From: Prevotellaceae bacterium
Lineage (GTDB): Bacteria; Bacteroidota; Bacteroidia; Bacteroidales; Paludibacteraceae
DNA: 33,238 nt
NCBI GenBank assembly: GCA_031270065.1
Contig: JAISYF010000164.1
Location: forward strand, 1 to 33,238
Reading direction: 5' to 3'
Shown here: piece by piece, positions 15,381-24,310 of the stretch
Position numbering within the stretch: the stretch's first letter is position 1
How the letters are laid out: each line of letters opens with the position of its first letter
The notes under the pieces: model-generated
The model's database searches: none
Seen by the model: only the letters and a program-made list of their open reading frames with translations
Told to the model about the DNA's origin: nothing
Made by a program: the position numbers and the translations under genes

Positions 15381-15456
15381 AAGGAGTTAAGGAGAAAGTA
15401 CGGAAGCCAGCAACTTTCGACTTTCTATTCGTTTGGTTAAAAATAAATATAAACAG

Positions 15457-15819
15457 ATGAAATTCATTTTATTAATCGGAACAGGAAGTTTTTTCGGAGG
15501 AATTTGCCGTTATCTGCTTTCGATGGTTATTATCGGTAATAAAAACAGTTTCCCGTTGAATACGCTGACAGTCAATGTTTTAGGCTGCTTTTTAATCGGG
15601 ATTGTGTTTGGTTTTGCAGGAAAATTCAATTTTTCAAATGAAACAAAACTTTTCCTCACAACAGGCTTTTTGGGCGGTTTTACAACTTTTTCCGCATTTT
15701 CAAACGAAACTTTTTTGTTATTGAAAAACGGACAAATTGCATTTGCCGTCTTCTACATACTTTTGTCGGTTTTTGTTGGACTTTTAGCAACGTACACAGG
15801 ATATTTTATTACGAAATAA
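15457..15819 (+). CDS. crcB: Fluoride ion channel CrcB/FluC
   Basis: This 120-residue protein has four hydrophobic helices. Family motifs are GSFFGGICRYLLS (about residues 10-22), the helix-two LTVNVLGCFLIG with its pore Asn, and FLTTGFLGGFTTFSAFSNE (about 66-84), the central break and TTFS region lining the fluoride pore. The protein acts in the inner membrane as a dual-topology dimer exporting fluoride. ATG 15457 gives a standard N-terminus; a GTG eight codons upstream would only add a charged extension. No fluoride riboswitch was seen in the leader. Confidence 0.9.
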   Translation: MKFILLIGTGSFFGGICRYLLSMVIIGNKNSFPLNTLTVNVLGCFLIGIVFGFAGKFNFSNETKLFLTTGFLGGFTTFSAFSNETFLLLKNGQIAFAVFYILLSVFVGLLATYTGYFITK

Positions 15820-15857
15820 AAAAACAGGAACAAAAAATTTCGCTCCTGAATTTTTTA
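15818..15857. terminator. Bidirectional terminator between crcB and panB
   Basis: CAGGAAC (15825-15831) pairs with GCTCCTG (15842-15848) with one mismatch, flanked by an A run on the left and a T run on the right. It therefore serves both convergent genes. It touches the panB stop codon. Confidence 0.65.
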
Positions 15858-16673
15858 ATACTGCTCATTTTCGTTTGGAAAATAACTGTTTTTAACGTCT
15901 TCTATGTAGTTTTGCACAGCGGAGGTCATAACGGCGTTCAAATCTGCATATCGGCGTAAAAATCGCGGCGAAAAATCCTGATTCATACCCAACATATCGT
16001 GCAGCACAAGCACTTGCCCGTCTGCCGCTCCCGCACCGATGCCAATTATCGGTATTCGCAACTCGGCGGAAACCTGCGCGGTAAGTTTTGCAGGAATTTT
16101 TTCCAAAACGAGCGCGGAACAACCCGCCTCTTCAAGCAAATGCGCATCTTCGAGCAGTTTTTTCGCTTCCTCCTCCTCTTTTGCGCGCACAGCGTAAGTG
16201 CCGAACTTGTTGATTGACTGCGGTGTTAAACCGAGATGCCCAATAATTGGAATGCCCGCCGACAAAATGCGCTTTACACTTTCTAAAACTTCCGCGCCGC
16301 CTTCGAGTTTTATGCAGTCGGCATGCGTTTCTTTCATAATGCGGATTGCCGATGCTACCGCCTCCTTGGAATTGCCCTGATACGTTCCAAACGGCATATC
16401 AACTACCACAAGCGCACGTTTTACGGCTTTCATCACCGATTTTCCATGATAAATCATTTGGTCAAGCGTAATTGGCAAACTGGTAACATTGCCCGCTATC
16501 ACATTCGAGGCGGAGTCGCCAACGAGGATTACGTCTATGCCTGCACAGTCGATAATGCCCGCCATTGTATAGTCGTAGGCGGTAAGCATCGAAATTTTTT
16601 CGCCCCGCTGTTTCATTTCAATCAATCGAAATGTTGTAACTTTTCTACCATCTTCAGGTGTATGAACTGACAT
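15855..16673 (-). CDS. panB: 3-methyl-2-oxobutanoate hydroxymethyltransferase
   Basis: This 272-residue protein is the normal length for PanB, which adds a hydroxymethyl group from 5,10-methylene-tetrahydrofolate to ketoisovalerate, the first committed step of pantothenate synthesis. Visible landmarks are [21 protein letters not shown] (metal and substrate binding), [30 protein letters not shown] and [21 protein letters not shown]. It forms a decameric TIM barrel in the cytoplasm. The promoter lies about 105 bases upstream. It is a single-gene unit convergent with crcB. Confidence 0.95.
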   Translation of the reverse strand: MSVHTPEDGRKVTTFRLIEMKQRGEKISMLTAYDYTMAGIIDCAGIDVILVGDSASNVIAGNVTSLPITLDQMIYHGKSVMKAVKRALVVVDMPFGTYQGNSKEAVASAIRIMKETHADCIKLEGGAEVLESVKRILSAGIPIIGHLGLTPQSINKFGTYAVRAKEEEEAKKLLEDAHLLEEAGCSALVLEKIPAKLTAQVSAELRIPIIGIGAGAADGQVLVLHDMLGMNQDFSPRFLRRYADLNAVMTSAVQNYIEDVKNSYFPNENEQY

Positions 16674-16777
16674 ATTTTTTTGAGTTAAAATTTAAGGGGA
16701 CTTCTAAAAATTACCGTTTTTCTTTTGATTTTTTTTTCAGAGCCGAAGTCCAATAAAACTCTGTCAAAAAATCGGTG

Positions 16778-16785
16778 CAAAGTTA
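16778..16785 (-). promoter_or_regulatory. panB: -7 box TAACTTTG for panB
   Basis: The minus strand reads TAACTTTGCACC. Transcription would start near 16771, leaving a leader of about 100 bases before the panB ATG. Confidence 0.6.
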
Positions 16786-16794
16786 CAATAAAAA

Positions 16795-16950
16795 TTTGAG
16801 GATTTGAAAATTCAATTTGAAAATTTGAAAATTTGAAAATTCAATTTTAAAAAAATTATTAATTGTTAATTATATTTTGCATTTTCAAATTTTCAAATTT
16901 TCAAATTGTATTTTTGCATTTTCAAATTTTCAAATTGAATTTTGATTTAC
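16795..16950. repeat. AT-rich array of TTTGAAAA / TTTTCAAA words
   Basis: The left half repeats TTTGAAAAT in the plus direction and the right half repeats ATTTTCAAA, so the stretch is loosely palindromic around 16855. It fills the gap between panB and folP (16674-16957). A similar array occurs before clpX at 30545-30955. Confidence 0.8.
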
Positions 16951-16957
16951 AAATAAG

Positions 16958-17806
16958 TTAAATTTTAGAAATCCCCCTAAGAGTTGTTTCTACTAATTTT
17001 ATTGTTTCAGCCGCCTCTTTTACATCGTGAATGCGCAGAATGTTCGCGCCTTTCAACAGAGCAATCGTGTTGAGGACAGTTGTGCCGTTGAGGGCAGTTT
17101 CGGGCGTGATGCCGAGAACTTTGTTAATCATACTTTTGCGCGAAATTCCGACCAAAAGCGGCAAATTAAAACACTTGAAAACAGGCAAATTTTGCAAAAG
17201 TTCGTAATTTTGCTCTGTTGTTTTTGCAAAACCAAAACCCAAATCCAAAATAATATCTGAAGTAAAACCTAAATTTCGCAAAATTTCGATTTTTTCTGCA
17301 AAATATTTTAATATATCAGGTACTAAATCTTGATAATCGGTCAAGGTTTGCATTTCTTGCGGAGTGCCGCGAGTGTGCATTAATATATAAGGCGTATTGA
17401 GGCGGGCAACTGTGGGCAACATATTTTCGTCAAGCATTCCGCCCGAAATATCATTTATAATATCTATATTGTATTGATTTACAGCAATTTCTGCAACTTT
17501 CGACCTAAAAGTATCAACCGAAATTATCGTGTCAGAAAAATTTTTACGGATTATTTCCAATGTCTTGCAAATTCTGTCAATTTCCTCTTTTTCGCTCACA
17601 AAATCGGCATTAGGTCGGGTAGAATAGCCGCCAACATCAAGAATGTCTGCGCCTTCTGCCAGAGATTTTTCAACCTTTTCGATAATTTTTTTTTCGTTAT
17701 CGCAACGGCTGCCAGAGTAGAAAGAATCAGGCGTTGCGTTGATTATAGCCATCAAAAGTGGCGGATTGAAATCAAAAATTTTTTGTTTTAATACAATATT
17801 TTGCAT
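16958..17806 (-). CDS. folP: Dihydropteroate synthase
   Basis: This 282-residue protein condenses para-aminobenzoate with dihydropterin pyrophosphate in folate synthesis. The family motifs are present in order: MAIINATPDSFYSGSR, DVGGYSTRPNA, ISVDTFRSKVA, INDISGGMLD, LDLGFGFAKTTEQNYELL, LVGISRKSMI and LRIHDVKEA. ATG 17806 was chosen because the longer frame (TTG 17836) starts inside the -7 box. It is separated from the radical SAM gene upstream by that promoter. Confidence 0.95.
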   Translation of the reverse strand: MQNIVLKQKIFDFNPPLLMAIINATPDSFYSGSRCDNEKKIIEKVEKSLAEGADILDVGGYSTRPNADFVSEKEEIDRICKTLEIIRKNFSDTIISVDTFRSKVAEIAVNQYNIDIINDISGGMLDENMLPTVARLNTPYILMHTRGTPQEMQTLTDYQDLVPDILKYFAEKIEILRNLGFTSDIILDLGFGFAKTTEQNYELLQNLPVFKCFNLPLLVGISRKSMINKVLGITPETALNGTTVLNTIALLKGANILRIHDVKEAAETIKLVETTLRGISKI

Positions 17807-17833
17807 TGTTTTTATATGATATTTTTTTCGGCG

Positions 17834-17841
17834 CAAAGATA
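17834..17841 (-). promoter_or_regulatory. folP: -7 box TATCTTTG for folP
   Basis: The minus strand reads TATCTTTGCGCC, 27 bases before the folP ATG. This excludes the apparent TTG start at 17836. Confidence 0.65.
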
Positions 17842-17852
17842 CGCTTTAATTA

Positions 17853-18752
17853 TTATTTATTCAACCTCAATTTTAGCCCTGCAAAAATCGTATCAGGGTT
17901 TATGTTCATCAGGCTGTGCATTTCGCCTGACATCGAAAAACCGCACTTGTTGCAAAGCCCCAAAAGCGAGCCGCCGCAATCGACCGTTTTCTGTCCGCTG
18001 ATGTGAATAAAATTTGAAATCCAGCAATATTTTTTAAAATCCATATACTTCATTCGCTTTAAGCCCGAAATTGAGTTCATAATCGGGTAACCCTTTCGTT
18101 TTAAGGAAATTACCTTGTCAATTACCTCTACGCGCTTGTCCCAATCCAAAAATAAATATTCCGTATTTTTATAGGGCGTATGAAAATTTATCGAAATCAT
18201 TTCGATATTCGGATTGTTTTTTGCAAATTCGATTGTCTGCTCTACCGACTTGTAATTCAGGCTATTAACCACCATATTTATGCTTAAATGCGGGTGTTTT
18301 GCAGAGTTGATATTGCGGACAAGCCTTTCAAAAGTGTGTTTTCCGCGCACTTCGTCGTGAAATTCCTCAAAACCATCAACCGAAACCCAAATACTGTCGG
18401 CTTTCAGGTTTGAAAACGGATTTTGTCCGTTGGTTGTAACGGTAGTGGTAAAAAAACCTGTTTCCCGCGCCAAATTAAACAAATCGTTGATATTTTTCTC
18501 GCCGTCTCGCCACAGTGTCGGTTCGCCTCCCTCAAAATCTACAAAGCGAGAACCCTGATTATAGCAGTATTCCAACTCTTTTTTGATTTGCTTATACTTT
18601 TTTGTAATCATATTTTTTGTGGAATAAATGCAGCAATGCCTGCAACGCAAATTACATTTGTCGGTAATAAAAATTACCGACTGCAACGGGATTTTTTTAC
18701 CCAAAATCCGCGTTTTAAAAAACCATAATGGAAAATAAATTAACTGTTTCAT
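17853..18752 (-). CDS. Radical SAM protein with C-terminal cysteine region
   Basis: This 299-residue protein has the radical SAM cluster CNLRCRHC (residues 33-40), which matches CxxxCxxC, then FVDFEGGEPTLWRDG, the GGEP motif for AdoMet binding, and TVTTNGQNP. The C-terminal part has CGGSLLGLCNKCGFS and an earlier Cys in KKYCWIS, which suggests an auxiliary iron-sulfur site of the SPASM or twitch type. The substrate is unknown. It starts 4 bases after metF in the same direction and is probably co-transcribed with metF and thiL. An HpnH-like or peptide-modifying role cannot be told apart here. Confidence 0.8.
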   Translation of the reverse strand: MKQLIYFPLWFFKTRILGKKIPLQSVIFITDKCNLRCRHCCIYSTKNMITKKYKQIKKELEYCYNQGSRFVDFEGGEPTLWRDGEKNINDLFNLARETGFFTTTVTTNGQNPFSNLKADSIWVSVDGFEEFHDEVRGKHTFERLVRNINSAKHPHLSINMVVNSLNYKSVEQTIEFAKNNPNIEMISINFHTPYKNTEYLFLDWDKRVEVIDKVISLKRKGYPIMNSISGLKRMKYMDFKKYCWISNFIHISGQKTVDCGGSLLGLCNKCGFSMSGEMHSLMNINPDTIFAGLKLRLNK

Positions 18753-18756
18753 GTTT

Positions 18757-19710
18757 TTAAAAACTTTTTTTAATAATTTCTATAATATTTTCGGCTCTGC
18801 CCATTGTGTAATAGTGGATTGCGTTGAAGCCACTTGCCAATAAATCGCGGCTTTGGGTAGCGCACCATTCGATACCGAGTTCATAAACCGCCTTGTCGGA
18901 CTTGCATTTTTGCGCCTCAAACACCAACTCTTGCGGAATATCAATCGAAAAAGCCTGAGGCAATTTATGAATTTGATTTAATGTAGAAATCGGTTTTAAT
19001 CCCGCAATTATCGGAACAGAAATACCCGATTTTCTGCACATTGACACAAAATTGTAAAATTTTTGATTGTCAAAAAACATCTGCGTAACGATGTAGTTCG
19101 CGCCCGCATCAACTTTCTGTTTCAGGCGCAAAATATCGGTTTCGAGATTGGGAGACTCGCGGTGCTTTTCAGGGTATGCGCCCACGCCAATGCAAAAATC
19201 GGTTTTGACCGTTTGGTGCAAATCGGCATCTAAATATTTGCCGTTGTTCATATCTGCGATGTGGCTAACTAACTGATACGCATTGGAATAGCCGTCAGTT
19301 TCAGAAACAAAATTTTTCTGTCCAATCATTGCATCGCCCCTAAGAGCCATCACATTTTCGATACCCAAAAACGAAAAATCCATCAAGTCGTTCTCAATTT
19401 TCTGTTTCGACGCGCCGCCGCAAATAACGTGAGGCACAAGTTCTATATCAAATTTTTGGAACACCGCCGCTGCAATAGCCAACGAAGATGGACGTTTTGA
19501 AACGGTTATCTTTTTGAAACTACCGTCTTGATTATCAACGAACTGCACCTCATCTCTGTGGCAAGTGAAATTGACAAAAGGCGGCTGCAATTCAAGTAAC
19601 CGCGCCAGATTTTGTTGCAATTTGCTCCTGTCGCTGCCTTTAAGCGGCGGCACAAGTTCAAATGAGGCAAATTTTTTTTCACTATTTTTTAAAATATCAG
19701 TTACTTTCAT
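18757..19710 (-). CDS. metF: 5,10-methylenetetrahydrofolate reductase
   Basis: This 317-residue FAD enzyme reduces methylene-THF to methyl-THF for methionine synthesis. Visible landmarks are FELVPPLKG near the N-terminus (catalytic Glu of the family), NFTCHRDE, PHVICGGASKQKIENDL, NVMALRGDA, GVGAYPEKH, and YIVTQMFFDNQKFY. It is the bacterial catalytic-domain-only form. It lies 25 bases after thiL and 4 bases before the radical SAM gene. It draws on the same methylene-THF pool as the nearby PanB. Confidence 0.93.
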   Translation of the reverse strand: MKVTDILKNSEKKFASFELVPPLKGSDRSKLQQNLARLLELQPPFVNFTCHRDEVQFVDNQDGSFKKITVSKRPSSLAIAAAVFQKFDIELVPHVICGGASKQKIENDLMDFSFLGIENVMALRGDAMIGQKNFVSETDGYSNAYQLVSHIADMNNGKYLDADLHQTVKTDFCIGVGAYPEKHRESPNLETDILRLKQKVDAGANYIVTQMFFDNQKFYNFVSMCRKSGISVPIIAGLKPISTLNQIHKLPQAFSIDIPQELVFEAQKCKSDKAVYELGIEWCATQSRDLLASGFNAIHYYTMGRAENIIEIIKKSF

Positions 19711-19735
19711 TTTTTTTTCAGTTAAAATTTAAAAA

Positions 19736-20755
19736 CTAAAAACCAACCCAGCCCTGCGCCTTAAATTCGATTTGTTGATTGTCGCGGGTAATGAGCATTT
19801 TTCCGCTCTCTGCGGGCGAAATATGCCCTATAACGTGAATATCGTCAAGCGTTTTAACCTTGTCGTAGTCGGCAAGCGGCGTGGTGAAAAGCAGTTCGTA
19901 GTCCTCACCGCCGTTGAGTGCAACAGTTGTGAGGTTCATATTAAATTCCTCCGCAGTAACGGCAGTTTGATAATCAATCGGAATTTTGTCCTCATACACC
20001 GCGCAACCGCAGCCGCTTTGCGTGCAAATATGCAAAATTTCAGACGAAAGCCCGTCTGAAATATCCATCATCGAAGTCGGCAAAATATTATTTTTTGCCA
20101 ATTTTTCTATAATATCTTTCCGCGCCTCAGGTTTTAATTGCCGTTCCAAAACATACTCTTTTGTTCTAAAATCGGGCTGAAAATCAGGGTTTTGCACCGA
20201 TTGGAAAATTCGTTTTTCGCGTTCCAAAATCTGCAAACCCATATACGCCGCACCGAGATTGCCCGATACACAAATCAGGTCATTTTCTTTTGCTCCATTG
20301 CGATAAACGATTTTGTTCTTGTCCGCCTCGCCCAAACAGGTAATGCTCAAAGTCAAACCTGTGAGCGATGACGATGTGTCGCCGCCTACCAAATCTACGC
20401 CGTATTTTTCGCAGGCAAGCGCGATGCCGCTGTAAATTTCGGTAATCTGCTCAACCTCGAAACGCTTTGATAATCCGATAGTTACGAGAAGTTGTTTAGG
20501 CTGTCCGTTCATTGCGTAGATGTCGGAAAAATTGACTACGGCAGCCTTGTAGCCGAGATGTTTGAGCGGCGTGTAGGTGAGGTCAAAATGGATTCCTTCA
20601 AGCAAAATGTCGGTGGTTGCCAAAAGCCGTTTTTCGCCTGTAAAAATCACAGCAGCGTCATCGCCAATGCCTTTTTCTGACGAAACGTTTTTGAGTTCTA
20701 TATTTTCTGTTAAAGTTTTTATCAGGTTAAATTCCCCAATTTCAGATACTTGCAT
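19736..20755 (-). CDS. thiL: Thiamine-monophosphate kinase
   Basis: This 339-residue protein phosphorylates thiamine monophosphate to thiamine pyrophosphate with ATP. The motifs are EKGIGDDAAVI (about 24-34), TTDILLEGIHFDL, VNFSDIYAMNG, DLVGGDTSSS, ICVSGNLGAAYMGLQ, MMDISDGLSSE and NGGEDYELLFT. The several Asp residues in GDDA, TTD, GGDT and DISDG coordinate magnesium in this PurM/ThiL fold. It is the first gene of a probable operon with metF and the radical SAM gene. No clear -7 box is seen in the 113 bases upstream. Confidence 0.95.
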   Translation of the reverse strand: MQVSEIGEFNLIKTLTENIELKNVSSEKGIGDDAAVIFTGEKRLLATTDILLEGIHFDLTYTPLKHLGYKAAVVNFSDIYAMNGQPKQLLVTIGLSKRFEVEQITEIYSGIALACEKYGVDLVGGDTSSSLTGLTLSITCLGEADKNKIVYRNGAKENDLICVSGNLGAAYMGLQILEREKRIFQSVQNPDFQPDFRTKEYVLERQLKPEARKDIIEKLAKNNILPTSMMDISDGLSSEILHICTQSGCGCAVYEDKIPIDYQTAVTAEEFNMNLTTVALNGGEDYELLFTTPLADYDKVKTLDDIHVIGHISPAESGKMLITRDNQQIEFKAQGWVGF

Positions 20756-20868
20756 AATTTTAATTAAAAATTTAGAATTAAAAGATAATTTGTCTATTAT
20801 TAGGACTAAATATTTTACATATTTCTTCTGTGCCTTGCAGATATATAGTCAGTTGCAAGTTTGCGTTT

Positions 20869-21864
20869 TTACGCAATAAAATCAATCAGCACCAGCGCAG
20901 CCATTGCCTCCACAATGGGAACGGCGCGTGGAACAATGCAAACATCGTGCCTGCCTTTGATTTGATATTGGCGCGTATTGCCTTGTAAATCAACGCTTTG
21001 CTGAATTTTTCCAATACTTGAAACAGGTTTAAATGCAACTCTAAAAAAAATATCGCCGCCAGTGGAAATACCTCCGAGAATACCGCCGCAGCGGTTGGTT
21101 TTTGTCGCTATTCGAGCATTTTCATACACAAAAACATCATTCATTTCAGAACCGAGCATTTTTGCGGAATCAAAACCGCAACCGTAATCAAAGCCTTTCA
21201 CAGTTGGAATTGAGAGCATCGCGTAAGCCAAACGCGCTTGCAATTTGTCAAAAACAGGCTCGCCTACACCCGCAGGAACGCCCTTTATCACGCACGACAC
21301 CACGCCGCCAACAGAATCTTGCTCCTCTTGCGCTTTCTGAATTTCGGCAAGCATTTTTTGTTTCGATTGCTCCTCTGTTAAAGATATTTGTCCAATTTGC
21401 GAAACAAAACCGTCTATAAAAATCTCTTGTTTTGCTAAAAACTGCTTTGCCAACGCACCTGCAACTACCCGCGCAACCGTTTCCCGCGCCGATGCTCTGC
21501 CTCCGCCTCGATAATCCCTAATGCCGTACTTTGCTTGACAGGTAAAATCGGCGTGTCCGTTCCGAAAAACATCTTTTAAGTCCTCATAATCAGCACTTTG
21601 TGTATCAGTATTTTTTACCAGAAACGCAACAGGCGCGCCTGTGGTTTTGCCCTCAAAAATGCCTGAAAAAAACTCAACTTCGTCAGCCTCTTTTCGTTGC
21701 GAAAAAAAGGGGAAACTTTCCGTCTTTCTGCGTTGCAGTTCAGTATTAATCGCCTGAAAATTAACGGAAAAATTGGCTGGAAACCCGTCAATAACCCCGC
21801 CAACCGCCTTTCCGTGCGACTCGCCGAAAGTTGTCAAAACAATATTTTTACCAAAACTATTCAT
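20869..21864 (-). CDS. aroC: Chorismate synthase
   Basis: This 331-residue protein converts EPSP to chorismate with reduced FMN, the last step of the shikimate pathway. The conserved segments are TTFGESHGKAVGGVIDG (residues 11-27), RNGHADFTCQAKYGIRDYRGGGRASARET (split motif around 103-131), SIPTVKGFDYGCGF, CGGILGGISTGGDI and KGRHDVCIVPRAVPIVEAMA. It is slightly shorter than the usual 350-360 residues at the C-terminus but keeps all active-site motifs. The start follows the slyD-like stop immediately, so the two are translated from one message. Confidence 0.95.
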   Translation of the reverse strand: MNSFGKNIVLTTFGESHGKAVGGVIDGFPANFSVNFQAINTELQRRKTESFPFFSQRKEADEVEFFSGIFEGKTTGAPVAFLVKNTDTQSADYEDLKDVFRNGHADFTCQAKYGIRDYRGGGRASARETVARVVAGALAKQFLAKQEIFIDGFVSQIGQISLTEEQSKQKMLAEIQKAQEEQDSVGGVVSCVIKGVPAGVGEPVFDKLQARLAYAMLSIPTVKGFDYGCGFDSAKMLGSEMNDVFVYENARIATKTNRCGGILGGISTGGDIFFRVAFKPVSSIGKIQQSVDLQGNTRQYQIKGRHDVCIVPRAVPIVEAMAALVLIDFIA

Positions 21865-22407
21865 TTATTTTCCGCAATTTCCACAACCGTTAGCCGAACA
21901 GTTGCAACTGCCGCAGTTACAGGAAGTTAAGGCTTGCAATTCCTCCTCAGTCGGAAAATGCACGTCAATAATTTTGCCTTTAAAAAACAAATCCTCGCCA
22001 GCCAACGGGTGGTTCAAATCAACGGTAACCGTATTTTCATTAACTGACACAATATCAGCGTTAATCCGCTGTCCTGTGCTGTCTATCAACGGAATAACCG
22101 CGCCTTTAAAAATTCTGTCCCTGTCAATTTCGCCATCTTCGGCAAAAACGCTGTGAGGCAGTTCAATAATATTTTCCTTGCTGTATTCGCCATAAGCATC
22201 GGCAGAGGCAATCGAAAATTCAAAATTTTCGCCCGCATTTTTGCCCGCAATCAGTTCCTCGAATTTTGGCATCATCATTCCAATTCCGTGAAAATATTTC
22301 AGCGGATTCTCCTCTGTGGTTTCTTCCATCAGTTCCATTATGCCGTTAGAATTTTTTACAAAAAGTTTATATTCTAACGTAACTAATTTATTTTCAGATA
22401 TTTGCAT
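21865..22407 (-). CDS. SlyD-like FKBP-type peptidyl-prolyl isomerase
   Basis: This 180-residue protein has a split FKBP domain (YFHGIGMMMPKFEELIAG, then VDLNHPLAGEDLFFKGKIIDV) with an inserted flap domain between, as in SlyD. The C-terminal tail CNCGSCNCSANGCGNCGK is rich in cysteine instead of the usual histidine-rich tail and should bind nickel, zinc or copper. Such proteins act as folding helpers and metal stores. ATG 22407 was chosen over TTG 22416. The gene has its own -7 box (22488-22495) and leads into aroC with no gap. Confidence 0.85.
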   Translation of the reverse strand: MQISENKLVTLEYKLFVKNSNGIMELMEETTEENPLKYFHGIGMMMPKFEELIAGKNAGENFEFSIASADAYGEYSKENIIELPHSVFAEDGEIDRDRIFKGAVIPLIDSTGQRINADIVSVNENTVTVDLNHPLAGEDLFFKGKIIDVHFPTEEELQALTSCNCGSCNCSANGCGNCGK

Positions 22408-22487
22408 AATATTCAATAAAAAATTTAGAATTATTAATGATTAAAACATAAGGGCATATCGCTATGTCCTTACGAAATTTTAGCGCA

Positions 22488-22495
22488 CAAAGGTA
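22488..22495 (-). promoter_or_regulatory. -7 box TACCTTTG for the slyD-aroC unit
   Basis: The minus strand reads TACCTTTGTGCG, about 80 bases before the slyD-like ATG. It is divergent from the promoter at 22542. Confidence 0.6.
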
Positions 22496-22541
22496 CAAAA
22501 AAAAATCATAAATTTATAATTAATAATTTAAAATTAATGCG

Positions 22542-22549
22542 TATCTTTG
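22542..22549 (+). promoter_or_regulatory. -7 box TATCTTTG for the 22578 gene
   Basis: TATCTTTGC lies 28 bases before the ATG at 22578. It is back to back with the promoter of the slyD-like gene, at 46 bases. Confidence 0.6.
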
Positions 22550-22577
22550 CAAATCTTTTTAAAATAAAAAAAGCGTT

Positions 22578-22997
22578 ATGAAAGACAATTTTGAAATAAT
22601 AATTTATGTGGCTATTATTGCTATTTCGATAATTTCGAGCATTGTAAAAAAATTTGCAACTAAAAAGCAAAAGCCTGTAACTCAACCTGTTGAGAAACCA
22701 ACAAAGAATATTTTCGAGGATGTTTTGCGCGAACTCACGCAAACGCAGCCTGTGATACCACAGCCCATTCCTGTGCCGCAACCTGTTGTACGCAAGTCTG
22801 TTGCGCCGCAGCCTAAACCGCAAAAAATAGTTGCCTCTGCGCCCGTTATGAACGACCGTTTTGCACTTGAAAGGCACAACTATCAACGTTCCGAAATTTC
22901 ACAAACCGCTGTAAGACAAATAGATGCGGAACTAAACAACGCTGCCGATTGGCAAAAAGCGTTTATTTACAGCGAAATTTTTAATCGTAAATATTGA
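22578..22997 (+). CDS. Membrane-anchored proline-rich protein, unknown
   Basis: This 139-residue protein has one N-terminal hydrophobic helix (about 5-24), a basic boundary (KKFATKKQK), a Pro/Gln/Val-rich linker (about 35-85), and a conserved-looking C-terminal end (WQKAFIYSEIFNRKY). Proteins with this layout and ending are common beside core genes in Bacteroidales but remain uncharacterised. Its stop overlaps the TTG start of the next gene, which implies coupling. Confidence 0.7.
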   Translation: MKDNFEIIIYVAIIAISIISSIVKKFATKKQKPVTQPVEKPTKNIFEDVLRELTQTQPVIPQPIPVPQPVVRKSVAPQPKPQKIVASAPVMNDRFALERHNYQRSEISQTAVRQIDAELNNAADWQKAFIYSEIFNRKY

Positions 22998-24025
22998 TTT
23001 CTGCACGAAAAATATTATTTTTTGTCCTGTTTTCAATAGTTTTTTATAACCAAATTTTTGCTCAAAATGAGTTTAAAATTATGAGTTATAATGTTGAAAA
23101 TCTGTTTGATACAAAAGACGATTCGCTTTATAATGACCGCGAATATCTTTTTGGCGGACTGCGCGGTTGGACTTATGACAGGTACAAACAAAAATTGTCG
23201 AATATTGCAAAAGTGATTGTTGCCGTCGGGCAATGGACTCCGCCTGCGATTGTTGGTTTGTGCGAAATTGAGAATAAAAATGTATTGTATGACCTTACGC
23301 AACGTACAGGCTTACAGCAACTTAACTATAAATTTATTCACTACGAATCGCCAGATGCGCGCGGCGTTGATGTGGCAATGTTGTATTTGCCTGAATTTTT
23401 TACTCCGATTTCCTCGCGAGCGATTAACGTGAAATTTCCCAATTCCGCCAGCACTACCCGCGATATTCTCTATGCTTGCGGCACTGCGCCAAGCGAAGAT
23501 ACGCTGCACATTTTTGTAAATCATTTTCCTTCGAGGCTCGGCGGTGAGTTGGAGAGCGAGGAACGGCGCAAGACAGTGGCGCAGATTTTGAGAAAAAATG
23601 TTGATAGCGTTTTTCTAATCAATAAAAATGCTGCGGTAGTGATTATGGGCGATTTTAATGATTACCCTGACAATAATTCTATTGTTAAAATTCTAAAAGC
23701 CAATCCTTTACCCGAAAATTTATCGGAAATTTCTCCGCAAAATCTTTATAACCTCGCTTACAAAATTCACGTCGAAGGCAAAATCGGCACTTATTGCCAC
23801 CAGCGCGAATGGGGAATGCTTGACCAGATAATTGTGTCAGGCAATCTGCTTGATAATTCATTGAATATCAATATTTTACCGCAAACTACGGAAGTTTTTG
23901 CGCCTGAATGGCTTTTGGAGAACGACAAAATGCTCGGCTCACACCCGTTCCGCACCTACATTGGAATGAAGTACAACGGCGGTTTCAGCGACCACTTGCC
24001 GATATTTGTAAGAGGAAAATATTAA
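22994..24025 (+). CDS. Secreted endonuclease/exonuclease/phosphatase family protein
   Basis: This 343-residue protein has a signal peptide (ILFFVLFSIVFYNQIFAQ), then MSYNVENLFD (the conserved Asn), CEIENKNVLYDL (metal-binding Glu), NHFPSRLGGELES, GDFNDYPDN (catalytic Asp and Asn) and FSDHLPIF (catalytic His). All residues of the DNase I-like active site are therefore present. It is expected in the periplasm or outside the cell. It may act on nucleic acids, phosphoinositides or sphingomyelin-like lipids; the sequence does not decide. The start is TTG at 22994, overlapping the previous stop. Confidence 0.85.
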   Translation: MISARKILFFVLFSIVFYNQIFAQNEFKIMSYNVENLFDTKDDSLYNDREYLFGGLRGWTYDRYKQKLSNIAKVIVAVGQWTPPAIVGLCEIENKNVLYDLTQRTGLQQLNYKFIHYESPDARGVDVAMLYLPEFFTPISSRAINVKFPNSASTTRDILYACGTAPSEDTLHIFVNHFPSRLGGELESEERRKTVAQILRKNVDSVFLINKNAAVVIMGDFNDYPDNNSIVKILKANPLPENLSEISPQNLYNLAYKIHVEGKIGTYCHQREWGMLDQIIVSGNLLDNSLNINILPQTTEVFAPEWLLENDKMLGSHPFRTYIGMKYNGGFSDHLPIFVRGKY

Positions 24026-24182
24026 AACAACACATTTCGGAAACGTGTTGCGTTTGCATACATAATAAATACTTAAATTCTCTGAAAACCTCACGATAAC
24101 AATCTGACATATTTTAATTTTTAGTTTTATTTGTAAATTCTGCAAATTATGTTAATTGTTTTCAATCTTCAACAAAAAAAAT

Positions 24183-24211
24183 TCCCTTTCTAACCGTAAA
24201 AAAACGGTTAA
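24183..24211 (-). repeat. 29-bp hairpin element, copy 2 (inverted)
   Basis: The reverse complement of this stretch is identical to 6405-6433. The hairpin is AACCGT (24192-24197) / ACGGTT (24204-24209). Here it lies downstream of the phosphatase-family gene and could act as its terminator. Confidence 0.65.
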
Positions 24212-24310
24212 AAGCAGTAACGTAATGTTTTTTTTTGTTATTTAAAAAACTTATTTTTCTAATTGCAAGATATTTTTTCAAAAAAATTTTACACATTCAA
24301 AAAAATATTG

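Noticed and set aside
15381..15456. Fluoride riboswitch before crcB
   Set aside because: The leader lacks the conserved pseudoknot sequence elements and consists mostly of repeat remnants and purine-rich DNA.
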